Origin: Burkholderiaceae bacterium | Lineage (GTDB): Bacteria > Pseudomonadota > Gammaproteobacteria > Burkholderiales > Burkholderiaceae | Direction of reading: 5' to 3' | DNA: 44,992 bases | Assembly: GCA_947448415.1 (NCBI GenBank) | Contig: CANFMT010000020.1 | Span: 1-44,992 of the forward strand | Shown here: in pieces, positions 33,280-42,096 of the stretch | Layout of the letters: each line of letters begins with the position of its first letter | Numbering within the stretch: the first letter of the stretch is position 1 | Program-made: the position numbers and the translations under genes | The notes under the pieces: generated by a model | Told to the model about the DNA's origin: nothing | The model's input: the letters and a program-made list of their open reading frames with translations, nothing else | The model's database searches: none

Positions 33280-34485
33280 TTGCCAAAGTTAGCTTGCGTA
33301 GCAGGTGAACCTTCTGGTGATTTATTAGCTGCGCCAGTACTCAGTGCTTTAAATCAGATACCAGATATGGCTGGTCTCGAGGTTTATGGGATTGGGGGTC
33401 CTCGCATGCAGGCCGAGGGAATGCGATCTGATTGGCCGATGGAAACGCTAAGTGTGCGTGGTTACGTTGAAGCTATCAAACAACTCCCGGCTATTCTGAA
33501 GCTTCGTAAAGAGCTCATTCAAAATCTTTTGAATGAAGATCGACCCGATGTCTATTTAGGTGTTGATGCACCCGACTTTAATTTAGGTGTTGAGTTGCAG
33601 TTAAGAAAGGCCGGTATACCGACTTTGCATCTCGTATCTCCCTCTATATGGGCTTGGCGTGGTGGCAGGATCAAGAAGATTTCTCAAGCGGTTGAGCGCA
33701 TGCTTTGCATCTTTCCTTTTGAGACTGAAATTTATGACAAAGCTGGTGTGGCATCGACTTATGTGGGCCATCCATTGGCAAGTGAAATTCCGCTTGAACC
33801 TAATATTCAGCAAGCACGAGAAAAATTAAGTAAACACCTCAAAATTCCTACTACTTCACTTGAAGGATTGGTTATTGCCGTCTTACCTGGAAGCCGTGGA
33901 TCAGAGATTGAGCTCATAGCCCCCGTCTTTTTTGAAGCGATGCAGTTATTGGCCAAGGGATTAAAAGGGCAGAAGCTTAACTTTTTAATTCCGGTAGCGA
34001 CACCGCGATTACGTGAGCCTCTTGAGCAGCTTTTACTTAAGACAAAAAACACCAATCCAGATATCCAGATTCATTTGCTAGATGGAATGGCAGATGAAGT
34101 GCTAGAGGCATCGGATGTTGTACTAATTGCTAGTGGTACAGCCACTTTGCAAGCTGCCCTATGGAAAAAGCCAATGGTAATTTCTTATAAGGTGCCTTGG
34201 TTAACTGCGCAAATCATGAAGCGTCAGGGTTATTTACCTTATGTGGGATTGCCCAATATTCTTGCCGGGGATTTTGTAGTCCCAGAGCTTTTACAAGATG
34301 AAGCTACCCCTGAAAAATTAGCTAATGCTGTATTAGATTGGCTAGAACACCCGGATAAGGTTTCCAAATTGAAGGAGCGTTTTGCGCAAATACATGAAAC
34401 TTTGCGTCGTCCTACAGGTTTATTGGTTGCGCAAGCAGTGGCTCAAACTATAGAAAGCGCTCGTAAGAGTCGAATTTCTGTATGA
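33280..34485 (+). CDS. lpxB: Lipid-A-disaccharide synthase
   Basis: LpxB joins UDP-diacylglucosamine and lipid X to make the lipid A disaccharide (GT19 family). I place the start at the TTG at 33280, giving [16 protein letters not shown]. It follows ACGGAA (33269-33274) just after the lpxA stop. Starts further upstream would lie inside lpxA and add non-homologous residues. The 401-aa product has the N-terminal [15 protein letters not shown] and [11 protein letters not shown] motifs and a C-terminal [14 protein letters not shown] nucleotide-sugar site. It overlaps rnhB by 4 bp. Confidence 0.95.
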   Translation: MPKLACVAGEPSGDLLAAPVLSALNQIPDMAGLEVYGIGGPRMQAEGMRSDWPMETLSVRGYVEAIKQLPAILKLRKELIQNLLNEDRPDVYLGVDAPDFNLGVELQLRKAGIPTLHLVSPSIWAWRGGRIKKISQAVERMLCIFPFETEIYDKAGVASTYVGHPLASEIPLEPNIQQAREKLSKHLKIPTTSLEGLVIAVLPGSRGSEIELIAPVFFEAMQLLAKGLKGQKLNFLIPVATPRLREPLEQLLLKTKNTNPDIQIHLLDGMADEVLEASDVVLIASGTATLQAALWKKPMVISYKVPWLTAQIMKRQGYLPYVGLPNILAGDFVVPELLQDEATPEKLANAVLDWLEHPDKVSKLKERFAQIHETLRRPTGLLVAQAVAQTIESARKSRISV

Positions 34486-35075
34486 GTCTGATTTGGGTTT
34501 GCGGAGTGGATGAAGCAGGGCGTGGTCCGCTAGTTGGTGCAGTAGTGGCTGGTGCGGTGGTGCTTGACCCTCAACATCCAATCGAAGGTTTGAGGGATTC
34601 AAAAAAATTGACTGCTGCTCGTCGCGAATATCTTTACGATCAAATTATGGAAAAAGCGAAAGCCTGGGGTGTTGGTGAGGCTAGTCCAGTAGAGATAGAT
34701 GCAATCAATATTTTGCAAGCTACGATGCTAGCAATGCGTCGTGCGATTGAAGATCTTTCGACTCGTTTAGGCTCTTGGCCCGATAAAGCCTTAATCGATG
34801 GTAACCGCTGCCCTGAGTTGCCCATTGCTGCCGAGGCAATTATTAAGGGGGACGCAAAAGAGCCTGCTATTTCAGCGGCATCTATAGTTGCTAAAGTCAC
34901 GCGAGATCGTCAAATGATGGCTTTGCATGAGCGTCATCCAGAGTATGGTTTTGCTCAACACATGGGTTACCCAACTGAGGCACACTTTGCAGCGCTTAAA
35001 CAATATGGCGTATGCGACCAACATAGGCGCAGTTTTTCTCCTGTGCGTAAAGTACTTGAGTCCCTTACCAATTAA
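34482..35075 (+). CDS. rnhB: Ribonuclease HII
   Basis: RNase HII removes ribonucleotides misincorporated in DNA and RNA of hybrids. The 197-aa product has the metal-binding D10-E11 in [12 protein letters not shown], the [10 protein letters not shown] motif, a further acidic residue in [11 protein letters not shown], and the [11 protein letters not shown] block. The length is normal. It overlaps lpxB by 4 bp (ATGA) and follows the lipid A genes as in many Proteobacteria. Confidence 0.97.
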   Translation: MSLIWVCGVDEAGRGPLVGAVVAGAVVLDPQHPIEGLRDSKKLTAARREYLYDQIMEKAKAWGVGEASPVEIDAINILQATMLAMRRAIEDLSTRLGSWPDKALIDGNRCPELPIAAEAIIKGDAKEPAISAASIVAKVTRDRQMMALHERHPEYGFAQHMGYPTEAHFAALKQYGVCDQHRRSFSPVRKVLESLTN

Positions 35076-35078
35076 GTT

Positions 35079-35903
35079 ATGAACTTTGATCTGATTACCT
35101 CTAAGGAGAACCCTTTATTTAAAGAGGTGCGACTCTTGCAGTCGACTGGCTCTAAAGGGCAGAAGGCAAGGCTGGCTAGTGGCCAGGCTCTATTGGAAGG
35201 GATTCATCTGGTACAAACTTGGGTGGGGGATGCTGCTTTAAGAACGCTGCTCACCTCAGAGATTGGCTTAAAGAATGGGGAAATTTCACAAGCTATCTAT
35301 GAGCATCTAGAGATTTGTCCTGATGCCAAGGTTGTTCAGCTTGATAGCGCACTTTGGGATTTATTAAGTGACTTAGTGAATGCTCCTCATATTGCGGGAT
35401 TACTTGATTTGCCAAAATCTGTTCTTACTCCTGCGCAATCGATCGCAACATTAGCGGGTGATGTGGTGATATTGGATCGAGTGCAAGACGCGGGTAATGT
35501 CGGCTCTATTTTACGAACTGCAGCAGCATCAGGCTTTACTCAAGTGATTGCATTATCGGGTTGTGCCCACCTCTGGTCTACGAAGGTTCTAAGAGCGGGT
35601 ATGGGCGCACATCGTTTGCTCGATTTATACGAAGGCTGGTCAAACCAGCAAGTATTAAGTGCAGTTACCGCACAGTTATTCGTGGCAACAGCTGATGCAG
35701 AGGATGATATTTTCTCTCTTAATAAAGATTTATTACATCCAGTCGCATGGGTGATGGGTAGTGAAGGCCAGGGCGTTTCTGAAGATTTACTAGCGCAGTC
35801 AAAGGGGGTTTCAATTCCTATCGATCCACGTGTTGAGTCGTTAAATGTGTCTACTGCAGCAGCAGTATGCCTCTTCGAGACAGTGCGAGTAAGGCGCGCT
35901 TAA
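35079..35903 (+). CDS. TrmH/SpoU-family RNA 2'-O-methyltransferase
   Basis: This is a SPOUT-class RNA ribose methyltransferase. The 274-aa product has an N-terminal substrate-binding domain (ITSKENPLFKEVRLL, then a GQALLEGIHL motif) and a C-terminal knotted SAM domain with motif 1 DRVQDAGNVGSILRTAAASG, motif 2 VMGSEGQGV and motif 3 IPIDPRVESLNVSTAAAV. The target (tRNA or 23S rRNA position) cannot be told from sequence, so no symbol is given. It starts 3 bp after rnhB and its end faces ppsR with a 4-bp gap. Confidence 0.93.
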   Translation: MNFDLITSKENPLFKEVRLLQSTGSKGQKARLASGQALLEGIHLVQTWVGDAALRTLLTSEIGLKNGEISQAIYEHLEICPDAKVVQLDSALWDLLSDLVNAPHIAGLLDLPKSVLTPAQSIATLAGDVVILDRVQDAGNVGSILRTAAASGFTQVIALSGCAHLWSTKVLRAGMGAHRLLDLYEGWSNQQVLSAVTAQLFVATADAEDDIFSLNKDLLHPVAWVMGSEGQGVSEDLLAQSKGVSIPIDPRVESLNVSTAAAVCLFETVRVRRA

Positions 35904-35907
35904 AAAC

Positions 35908-36735
35908 TTATCCTAGAATTGTCTTATCCGACTTAATTGCCTGCAGGACGGTGGTAGCAATCTCTTCAATGGACTTGCTGGTAGTTAGTACCCATGGAAT
36001 AGATTGTTTTTTCATCATCGCGGTCGCTTCATTAATTTCATAGCGACAATTTTCTAGTTTTGCATAATTGCTACCAGGTCTACGCTCATTACGAATCTCA
36101 GAGAGTCGCTCAGCATCAATCATGAGTCCAAAAATCTTTTGGCGGTAGGGTATCAAGTCTTTAGGTAATTGCCCGCGCTCAAAGTCCTCTGGAATAAGGG
36201 GATAGTTTGCTGCCTTCAAGCCGTATTGCATTGCAAGGTATAAACTAGTTGGGGTTTTACCAACCCTAGAGATGCCAATCAGAATCACATCGGCTTCTGC
36301 TAAGTTTTGATTAGATTGCCCATCATCATGAGCTAAAGAATAGTTAATTGCCTCAATACGGTTCTTGTAGGCCTCAGTATCCGCATTGTGGTGAAGACGA
36401 TTCATGGCATGGGTAGACTTCATGCCCAAAGCTGCCTCTAGCGGAGCCACAAAGGTCTGGAACATGTCTAGAATTAGGCCATTTGCCTTACCAACAATTG
36501 CATTGAGCTCTGCATTCACCAAAGTAGTAAAAACAATGGGCTGAACCCCATATTTACGGGCGGTTTGATTAATGCTACTGACGGCGTCATGGGCTTTGTC
36601 TACGCTATCTACAAACGGTACGCGTACGTGCTTAAAAGTAGCCTCAAATTGAGCCAAAATCGATTGGCTGAAGTTCTCGGCGGTGATGCCGGTGCCGTCA
36701 GAGACTATAAAAACAATGCGAGTTTCAGTGGACAT
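35908..36735 (-). CDS. ppsR: Phosphoenolpyruvate synthase regulatory protein (kinase/phosphorylase)
   Basis: PpsR switches PEP synthase off by ADP-dependent phosphorylation of a threonine and on again by Pi-dependent removal. The 275-aa product (DUF299 family) has VFIVSDGTGITAEN near the N-terminus and the P-loop GISRVGKTPTSLYLA in the middle. The length is typical. It is divergent from its target ppsA, with a 106-bp shared regulatory region that contains a 9-bp inverted repeat. Confidence 0.96.
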   Translation of the reverse strand: MSTETRIVFIVSDGTGITAENFSQSILAQFEATFKHVRVPFVDSVDKAHDAVSSINQTARKYGVQPIVFTTLVNAELNAIVGKANGLILDMFQTFVAPLEAALGMKSTHAMNRLHHNADTEAYKNRIEAINYSLAHDDGQSNQNLAEADVILIGISRVGKTPTSLYLAMQYGLKAANYPLIPEDFERGQLPKDLIPYRQKIFGLMIDAERLSEIRNERRPGSNYAKLENCRYEINEATAMMKKQSIPWVLTTSKSIEEIATTVLQAIKSDKTILG

Positions 36736-36763
36736 AGATTTGGCTTAAAAGTCGGGGTCAGCA

Positions 36764-36800
36764 CTACAATAGAATCATATTAAAGCATGCCCTATTGTAG
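36764..36800. promoter_or_regulatory. Inverted repeat in the ppsR-ppsA divergent promoter region
   Basis: CTACAATAG (36764-36772) and CTATTGTAG (36792-36800) form a perfect 9-bp inverted repeat with a 19-bp spacer, midway between the two start codons. Half-site centres are 28 bp apart, nearly three helical turns, as two repressor dimers or one large regulator might need. Each arm holds a TACAAT-like sequence, so the repeat could overlap the -10 boxes of both promoters. No known regulator motif is recognised. Confidence 0.5.
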
Positions 36801-36841
36801 GTGGGCGCTAGACCAGTTTCCTTTTCTTTTGAGAGTATTTT

Positions 36842-39247
36842 ATGTCCAACCAACAGCAACAAAATAGCAGTATTGCAGATGCCTATGTATTGCCTTTTGA
36901 GCAGCTTCGCATGACTGATGTTGAATCAGTCGGCGGTAAGAATGCTTCATTGGGTGAAATGATTTCTCAGCTGGCTTCCACTGGTGTACGAGTGCCGACT
37001 GGGTTTGCTACTACTGCATTAGCATTTCGTGATTTTCTAAAACACAATAATCTAACTGAGCGCATTCAACAGCGTTTAGAAGGCTTGAATATTGATGATG
37101 TGCGTGCCTTAGCGCAAGCAGGTTCTGAAATTCGTAACTGGATAGAAACAGCACCTTTTCAGCCAAAGTTAGACGAAGAGATTCGTAAAGCATTCGCAGT
37201 GCTAGATGATTCTGGCAAAGGTTCATTTGCAGTTCGTTCATCAGCAACTGCAGAAGACTTGCCAGATGCTTCTTTTGCTGGTCAGCAAGAAACCTTCTTG
37301 AACATTGAAGGTATTGAAGATGTTCTGAAGAAGATTCGAGAAGTATTTGCCTCTTTGTATAACGATCGCGCTATCTCCTACCGTGTTCACAAGGGCTTTG
37401 CTCATGCTGAAGTGGCCTTGTCTGCTGGTATTCAGCGTATGGTGCGTTCCGACTTGGGGGCTGCTGGCGTGATGTTTACCCTAGACACCGAATCAGGATT
37501 TGAGGATGTTGTTTTCATCACCTCTAGCTATGGTTTAGGTGAGACTGTGGTGCAGGGTGCAGTTAACCCGGATGAGTTTTATGTTTTCAAAACTACATTG
37601 GCTAAAGATAAGAAGGCGATCATTCGTCGCTCTTTAGGTTCTAAATTAATTCAGATGCAATTTGCACCCAAGGGTTCGGCAGAGAAGGTCCAGACGGTGG
37701 ATGTCACTCCAGAAAAGCGCAATCGCTTTTCTTTGGAAGATGCGGATATTACTGAGTTAGCCAAATATGCCGTGATCATTGAGAAGCACTATGGTCGTCC
37801 GATGGATATCGAGTGGGGCAAGGATGGTCAAGATGGCCGCATCTATATTCTTCAAGCTCGTCCTGAGACGGTGAAGAGTCAAGCGGCTGGCCAAGTAGAA
37901 ATGCGCTACAAGTTAAAAGGTAGCTCAAAGGTATTGGCAAAAGGTCGCGCAATTGGTCAAAAGATTGGTGCGGGCCCAGTGCGGATCATTCGTGATCCAA
38001 GTGAGATGGATCGCGTCCAGCCAGGCGATGTTTTGGTAGCCGATATGACAGACCCGAACTGGGAGCCCGTGATGAAGCGTGCCTCTGCGATTGTGACCAA
38101 TCGTGGTGGCCGTACATGTCACGCAGCGATTATTGCCCGTGAATTAGGTGTGCCTGCAGTAGTTGGTTGCGGTGATGCTACTGAGCATTTGCAAGACGGC
38201 ATGATGGTGACGGTTTCATGCGCCGAAGGTGACGAGGGTCATATCTATGATGGTTTGATTGAAACTGAAGTAACTGAAGTATCGCGCGGCGTATTGCCAG
38301 AGATCCCAGTAAAGATCACTATGAATATTGGTAATCCTCAGTTAGCGTTTGATTTTTGCCAAATTCCAAATGCTGGTGTTGGTTTAGCTCGTCTTGAGTT
38401 CATCATCAATAACTACATTGGCGTTCACCCGCGCGCAGTATTGGAGTACCCAAACATAGATCCTGATCTGAAGCGCGCAGTAGAGAGTGTGGCTCGTGGT
38501 TACGCTAGCCCACGTCAGTTCTACGAAGATAAGCTGGTTGAAGGTGTCGCAACGATTGCTGCTGCCTTTTATCCAAAGCCAGTAATCGTTCGTTTATCAG
38601 ACTTTAAATCGAATGAATATAAAAAGTTGATTGGCGGATCGCGTTATGAGCCTGATGAAGAAAACCCAATGCTTGGCTTCCGCGGCGCATCACGTTATGT
38701 ATCAGCAGATTTTGGCGAGGCATTTGCTTTAGAGTGCGCAGCAATGAAGCGTGTTCGCGAAGATATGGGCTTGGATAACGTCGAAATCATGGTTCCATTT
38801 GTCCGCACAATTAATCAAGCTAAGCGCGTGATCGAAATGATGGAGAAGTTTGGGCTGAAGCGCGGTGTTAATGGCTTGCGTCTGATTATGATGTGTGAGA
38901 TTCCATCAAATGCAATTTTGGCAGATCAGTTCCTCGAGTATTTTGATGGCTTCTCTATTGGCTCTAACGATATGACTCAGTTAACGCTCGGTCTAGATCG
39001 TGATTCTGGTATGGAATTGTTGGCCATTGACTTTGACGAGCGTGATCCAGCTGTCGAGTTCATGATTGCCCGCTCAATCGATGCTTGTCGTAAACAAAAC
39101 AAGTATGTTGGTATTTGTGGCCAAGGTCCTTCGGATCACCCAGACTTTGCGCGCTGGTTAGTTGAAAAAGGCATTACCTCCATCTCTTTAAATCCCGATA
39201 GCGTCATAGCTACTTGGGAGATGCTGGGTAAAAATTTAAAAGCCTAA
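36842..39247 (+). CDS. ppsA: Phosphoenolpyruvate synthase
   Basis: PpsA makes PEP from pyruvate and ATP, giving AMP and phosphate, the entry to gluconeogenesis. The 801-aa product has the N-terminal ATP-binding domain ([33 protein letters not shown]), the swivelling phosphohistidine domain with [15 protein letters not shown] (catalytic His about 427), and the C-terminal PEP/pyruvate barrel with [19 protein letters not shown] and the CGQGPSDHP catalytic cysteine. The length is standard. A strong terminator follows 19 bp after the stop. Confidence 0.98.
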   Translation: MSNQQQQNSSIADAYVLPFEQLRMTDVESVGGKNASLGEMISQLASTGVRVPTGFATTALAFRDFLKHNNLTERIQQRLEGLNIDDVRALAQAGSEIRNWIETAPFQPKLDEEIRKAFAVLDDSGKGSFAVRSSATAEDLPDASFAGQQETFLNIEGIEDVLKKIREVFASLYNDRAISYRVHKGFAHAEVALSAGIQRMVRSDLGAAGVMFTLDTESGFEDVVFITSSYGLGETVVQGAVNPDEFYVFKTTLAKDKKAIIRRSLGSKLIQMQFAPKGSAEKVQTVDVTPEKRNRFSLEDADITELAKYAVIIEKHYGRPMDIEWGKDGQDGRIYILQARPETVKSQAAGQVEMRYKLKGSSKVLAKGRAIGQKIGAGPVRIIRDPSEMDRVQPGDVLVADMTDPNWEPVMKRASAIVTNRGGRTCHAAIIARELGVPAVVGCGDATEHLQDGMMVTVSCAEGDEGHIYDGLIETEVTEVSRGVLPEIPVKITMNIGNPQLAFDFCQIPNAGVGLARLEFIINNYIGVHPRAVLEYPNIDPDLKRAVESVARGYASPRQFYEDKLVEGVATIAAAFYPKPVIVRLSDFKSNEYKKLIGGSRYEPDEENPMLGFRGASRYVSADFGEAFALECAAMKRVREDMGLDNVEIMVPFVRTINQAKRVIEMMEKFGLKRGVNGLRLIMMCEIPSNAILADQFLEYFDGFSIGSNDMTQLTLGLDRDSGMELLAIDFDERDPAVEFMIARSIDACRKQNKYVGICGQGPSDHPDFARWLVEKGITSISLNPDSVIATWEMLGKNLKA

Positions 39248-39266
39248 CTAGTATCAGTAGTAATAA

Positions 39267-39294
39267 AAAAGGCCTAGATTCTTCTAGGCCTTTT
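39267..39294. terminator. Bidirectional terminator between ppsA and the Anbu operon
   Basis: A 12-bp stem (AAAAGGCCTAGA with TCTAGGCCTTTT) closes a TTCT loop. On the plus strand it is followed by TTTTGTTTG and on the minus strand by T runs, so it can end both ppsA (plus) and the convergent Anbu operon (minus), whose last stop is 37 bp away. Confidence 0.88.
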
Positions 39295-39330
39295 GTTTGT
39301 CAATGCATCCAATACTTAATTACTGTGGAC

Positions 39331-40227
39331 CTACTTTTTCTTTGTAGTCACCTTCTGCGGCGCAACTTTCTTTGCCACCTTCTTTATAGGAATTGCCTTA
39401 GTTGTTTTTGTTGTCTTTGGGGCTCTCGCTTTGGATGGAGGATGATTAATTGGAACAATCCCCATTTTTTTAGCGGGGGTGGAAATATCACTCGATTTAT
39501 TAGCGCCACTCCAGCTTGGTTCCGCTATGGAGTTAAAAGCTTCGCGTAGCTTCTCACCCCATGCTTGATGGATCATTGCGAAATAAGGGTTTGCATCATC
39601 TAAAGTGACTAGCTTCGTAGCTTTCAGAGAATTTTTTTCATAAACCAGCATATCTAGAGGTAGCCCAACTGAAATATTACTTTTCAGGGTAGAGTCCATG
39701 GAGATGAGGGCGCACTTGGTGGCAAGATTCAGCGGTGTATTGAAGTTGAGTACTCTGTCCAAGATTGGCTTTCCGTATTTGGATTCGCCGATTTGGAAGT
39801 AGCAAGTTTCCGGAGTGGATTCAATAAAATTTCCTGCCGAGTAAATATTGAATAGGCGAGGTTTTTCACCTTTTACTTGCCCACCAAAAATCATATTGCA
39901 ATTAAATTCAAGTCCTGATTTTTCAAGCGCAACATGATCTCGTTCATACACTTGCTTGATAGCATCGCCCACAACAACGGCCGCCTCGTATGAGTTTTTG
40001 GCTGTCCAGAGGTTCTTGCCTTTAAAAGGCTGTCCTTGAAGTAGAACTTCTTTTACAGACTGGGTGATGGCGAGATTACCCGCACTCATGAGGGTAAAAA
40101 AACGATCCTTGTTTTGAAACAAGGTCATTTTTCTGAAGGTGCCGACTTGATCTACGCCTGCATTAGTGCGGGTATCTGATAAAAATACAAGACCATCTTT
40201 AAGGCAAAGCCCAACACAATACGTCAT
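39331..40227 (-). CDS. Anbu proteasome-like peptidase with lysine-rich C-terminal tail
   Basis: Anbu is a bacterial relative of proteasome beta subunits and HslV (Ntn-hydrolase fold). The 298-aa product begins MTYCVGL: removing Met exposes Thr2 as the nucleophile. D18 (LSDTRTNAG) and K33 (FRKM) fit the Thr-Asp-Lys active site. The core covers about residues 1-240. Beyond it the protein runs on with about 55 extra residues: a linker, then a tail from about 266 that has twelve Lys and one Arg in the last 33 residues and no Asp or Glu. The ribosome site TTTAGGA sits before the ATG. It is the last gene of a four-gene operon with TGase, alpha-E and ATP-grasp genes. Its substrate is not established for this family. 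Confidence 0.92.
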   Translation of the reverse strand: MTYCVGLCLKDGLVFLSDTRTNAGVDQVGTFRKMTLFQNKDRFFTLMSAGNLAITQSVKEVLLQGQPFKGKNLWTAKNSYEAAVVVGDAIKQVYERDHVALEKSGLEFNCNMIFGGQVKGEKPRLFNIYSAGNFIESTPETCYFQIGESKYGKPILDRVLNFNTPLNLATKCALISMDSTLKSNISVGLPLDMLVYEKNSLKATKLVTLDDANPYFAMIHQAWGEKLREAFNSIAEPSWSGANKSSDISTPAKKMGIVPINHPPSKARAPKTTKTTKAIPIKKVAKKVAPQKVTTKKK

Positions 40228-40280
40228 TCCTAAACCCTCTTCATTATTTCTTGAGATTATCTCTTAAAAAGTAGGCGGGC

Positions 40281-41078
40281 CTAAGTGAGCTGTTGAATAG
40301 AGATATTAGCGCTGAGCTCCTCGCCTCCACCTCCAGTGCGCACGCCCTTAACAGGGGCGGCAGAGTAATAATCGCGACCAATTGCGAGTCTGATATGACG
40401 TGAATCAATTAAGCAGGCATGGGTGATATCAACACCAATCCAAATACCTTTTTCTATATCGGCACAAAAGTCTATCCATGCATGGCTAGCAAGGTTAGGT
40501 GACTCCTCAGCAAAGAAATATCCGCTAACGTATCTAGCTGGGATTTGTGAGGCACGGCAAAGACTTAGCATGACGTGGGCATGATCCTGACAAACACCCG
40601 ATTTCATAGCAAACGACTGAACTGCAGTAGTGGCAAAATTCGTTTGTCCTGGGGTGTAGACAATTAAGCCCTGAACTGCCTCAGCAAGTTTAAGCACTTG
40701 ATCAACAGAATTTTTCTTTGGTAGGCTATAAGAAAAATAGTCCAACATTTCTTCTGTTGGTTCAGTCAAGTTGGTTTGTTGCAAAAGATAGTAAGGCGAC
40801 ACCGCCTTAGCATCATCAATAAACTCAAATGCGTCTTGGGTATGCACTTCCCCTTCAGCCTCGATCATCATTGATGTGTAGGGAGTCTCTTGTACAAATA
40901 CACTGCATGCGTTACCAAAAGCATCTATTGAATGAGAGGCTTTAATTGGAGTGCTAATCTTCCACTTATCGACCTGTTGACCTGCAACAGTCGGCGGGGT
41001 TAAGCGTAGTTCCTGAATGGAGTAGCGTACCGGCGTTTCATATCGGTACTCAGTACGATGGCGAATTTTAAGATGCAT
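40281..41078 (-). CDS. Transglutaminase-like cysteine peptidase family protein
   Basis: The 265-aa cytoplasmic-looking protein has the bacterial transglutaminase N-terminal beta domain (MHLKIRHRTEYRYETPV, RLTPP) and a transglutaminase-like core with a complete catalytic triad: C163 in SGVCQDHAHV, H199 in ASHAWIDF and D217 in VDITH. No signal peptide or membrane segment is seen. Members of this group may cleave or form amide bonds. It lies between the alpha-E gene (14-bp gap) and Anbu (53-bp gap), and these partners recur together across many bacteria, suggesting one pathway of peptide synthesis and breakdown. Confidence 0.93.
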   Translation of the reverse strand: MHLKIRHRTEYRYETPVRYSIQELRLTPPTVAGQQVDKWKISTPIKASHSIDAFGNACSVFVQETPYTSMMIEAEGEVHTQDAFEFIDDAKAVSPYYLLQQTNLTEPTEEMLDYFSYSLPKKNSVDQVLKLAEAVQGLIVYTPGQTNFATTAVQSFAMKSGVCQDHAHVMLSLCRASQIPARYVSGYFFAEESPNLASHAWIDFCADIEKGIWIGVDITHACLIDSRHIRLAIGRDYYSAAPVKGVRTGGGGEELSANISIQQLT

Positions 41079-41092
41079 ATGTCTATAGTTTC

Positions 41093-42070
41093 TTAGGCAA
41101 CGGCCAATGGTATGAGATAAGCGCTACTAAACTCATCAGCCACATAGTTGATGCGCTCTAAGAAGCTCTCAATGAATTCTTCGAGACCTTGTTCGAATAC
41201 TTCATCAATATCTGAATAATCTAGGCTGGCTTTAAGTTTTCCAAGTAAACGTTCAATTTCTTTGGATTGCTGGTTTTTCATCTCAGAGACCAAGGGAATT
41301 AATTCATTTACACAGCACACTAATGAGCGTGGCATTTGCTTGTTAAAAATCAAGAGTTGGGCTACTTGTTTGGGCGTTACTTGATCGGAATAGATTTGGC
41401 GATAAATCTCAAATGCGGAGACGGATCGCAGTAAAGCAGCCCAGTGATAGAAATCAAAGAAGTCGCCGTCAGTGCCTTCATCAGAGGCCTTCTTAGTGCC
41501 CATAACATTCAATGAAGCCTGATCTTCATATTTTGTTTGAAGAATACGCGCAGTATTATCGGCGCGTTCTAAAAGTGTCCCTACGCTAATGAAGTAAAAG
41601 GCTTCATTCTTTAGCATGGTGCCATACAAAACACCTCTAAACAAATGGCATCGGTGCTTGACCCACTCCAGAAGACGGCTAGGATCGGCCTGATGTCTTG
41701 CCTCCAAAATACGCTGCAATTCAAGCCAAGTAGTATTTTGGGTTTCCCAAACCTCGGAAGTAATTTTGCCGCGGATAACGCGGGCATTTTCTCGAGCAGC
41801 AAAAAGGCAAGAAACGATGCTAGAAGGATTGCTGGTTTCATAGATCATGAAATCCAATACATTCTCACGATTGATTACATCGTATTTGCTAAGAAAAGCA
41901 TCCTCTAACTTGGAAATTGTGAGTAACTTTTTCCAGCTTTGCTCTAAAAATTCAGCTGGCTGAGGGAGTAAAGAGGTTTGATGGTTTACATCGAGCATGC
42001 GAGCAGTGTTTTCTGCGCGCTCTGTGTATCGAGCCATCCAGTAAAGGCAATCTGCGGTACGACTTAACAT
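41093..42070 (-). CDS. Alpha-E domain protein (DUF403/COG2307)
   Basis: The 325-aa protein is almost all helical with the family's N-terminal MLSRTADCLYWMARYTERAE and a repeat of similar character later (VGTLLERADNTARIL), rich in conserved Glu and Arg. Its biochemical role is unknown. In many genomes it is paired with, or fused to, the circularly permuted ATP-grasp protein encoded just upstream (26-bp gap), so it probably assists that enzyme or binds its product. GGGGAATAAG precedes the ATG. Confidence 0.93.
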   Translation of the reverse strand: MLSRTADCLYWMARYTERAENTARMLDVNHQTSLLPQPAEFLEQSWKKLLTISKLEDAFLSKYDVINRENVLDFMIYETSNPSSIVSCLFAARENARVIRGKITSEVWETQNTTWLELQRILEARHQADPSRLLEWVKHRCHLFRGVLYGTMLKNEAFYFISVGTLLERADNTARILQTKYEDQASLNVMGTKKASDEGTDGDFFDFYHWAALLRSVSAFEIYRQIYSDQVTPKQVAQLLIFNKQMPRSLVCCVNELIPLVSEMKNQQSKEIERLLGKLKASLDYSDIDEVFEQGLEEFIESFLERINYVADEFSSAYLIPLAVA

Positions 42071-42096
42071 TTTTTCTTATTCCCCATACTCTTCTC

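Noticed and set aside
40253..40263. GAGAT-T-ATCTC palindrome between the transglutaminase and Anbu genes
   Set aside because: It is short with a one-base centre, unlikely to fold as RNA, and common enough by chance in AT-rich gaps.
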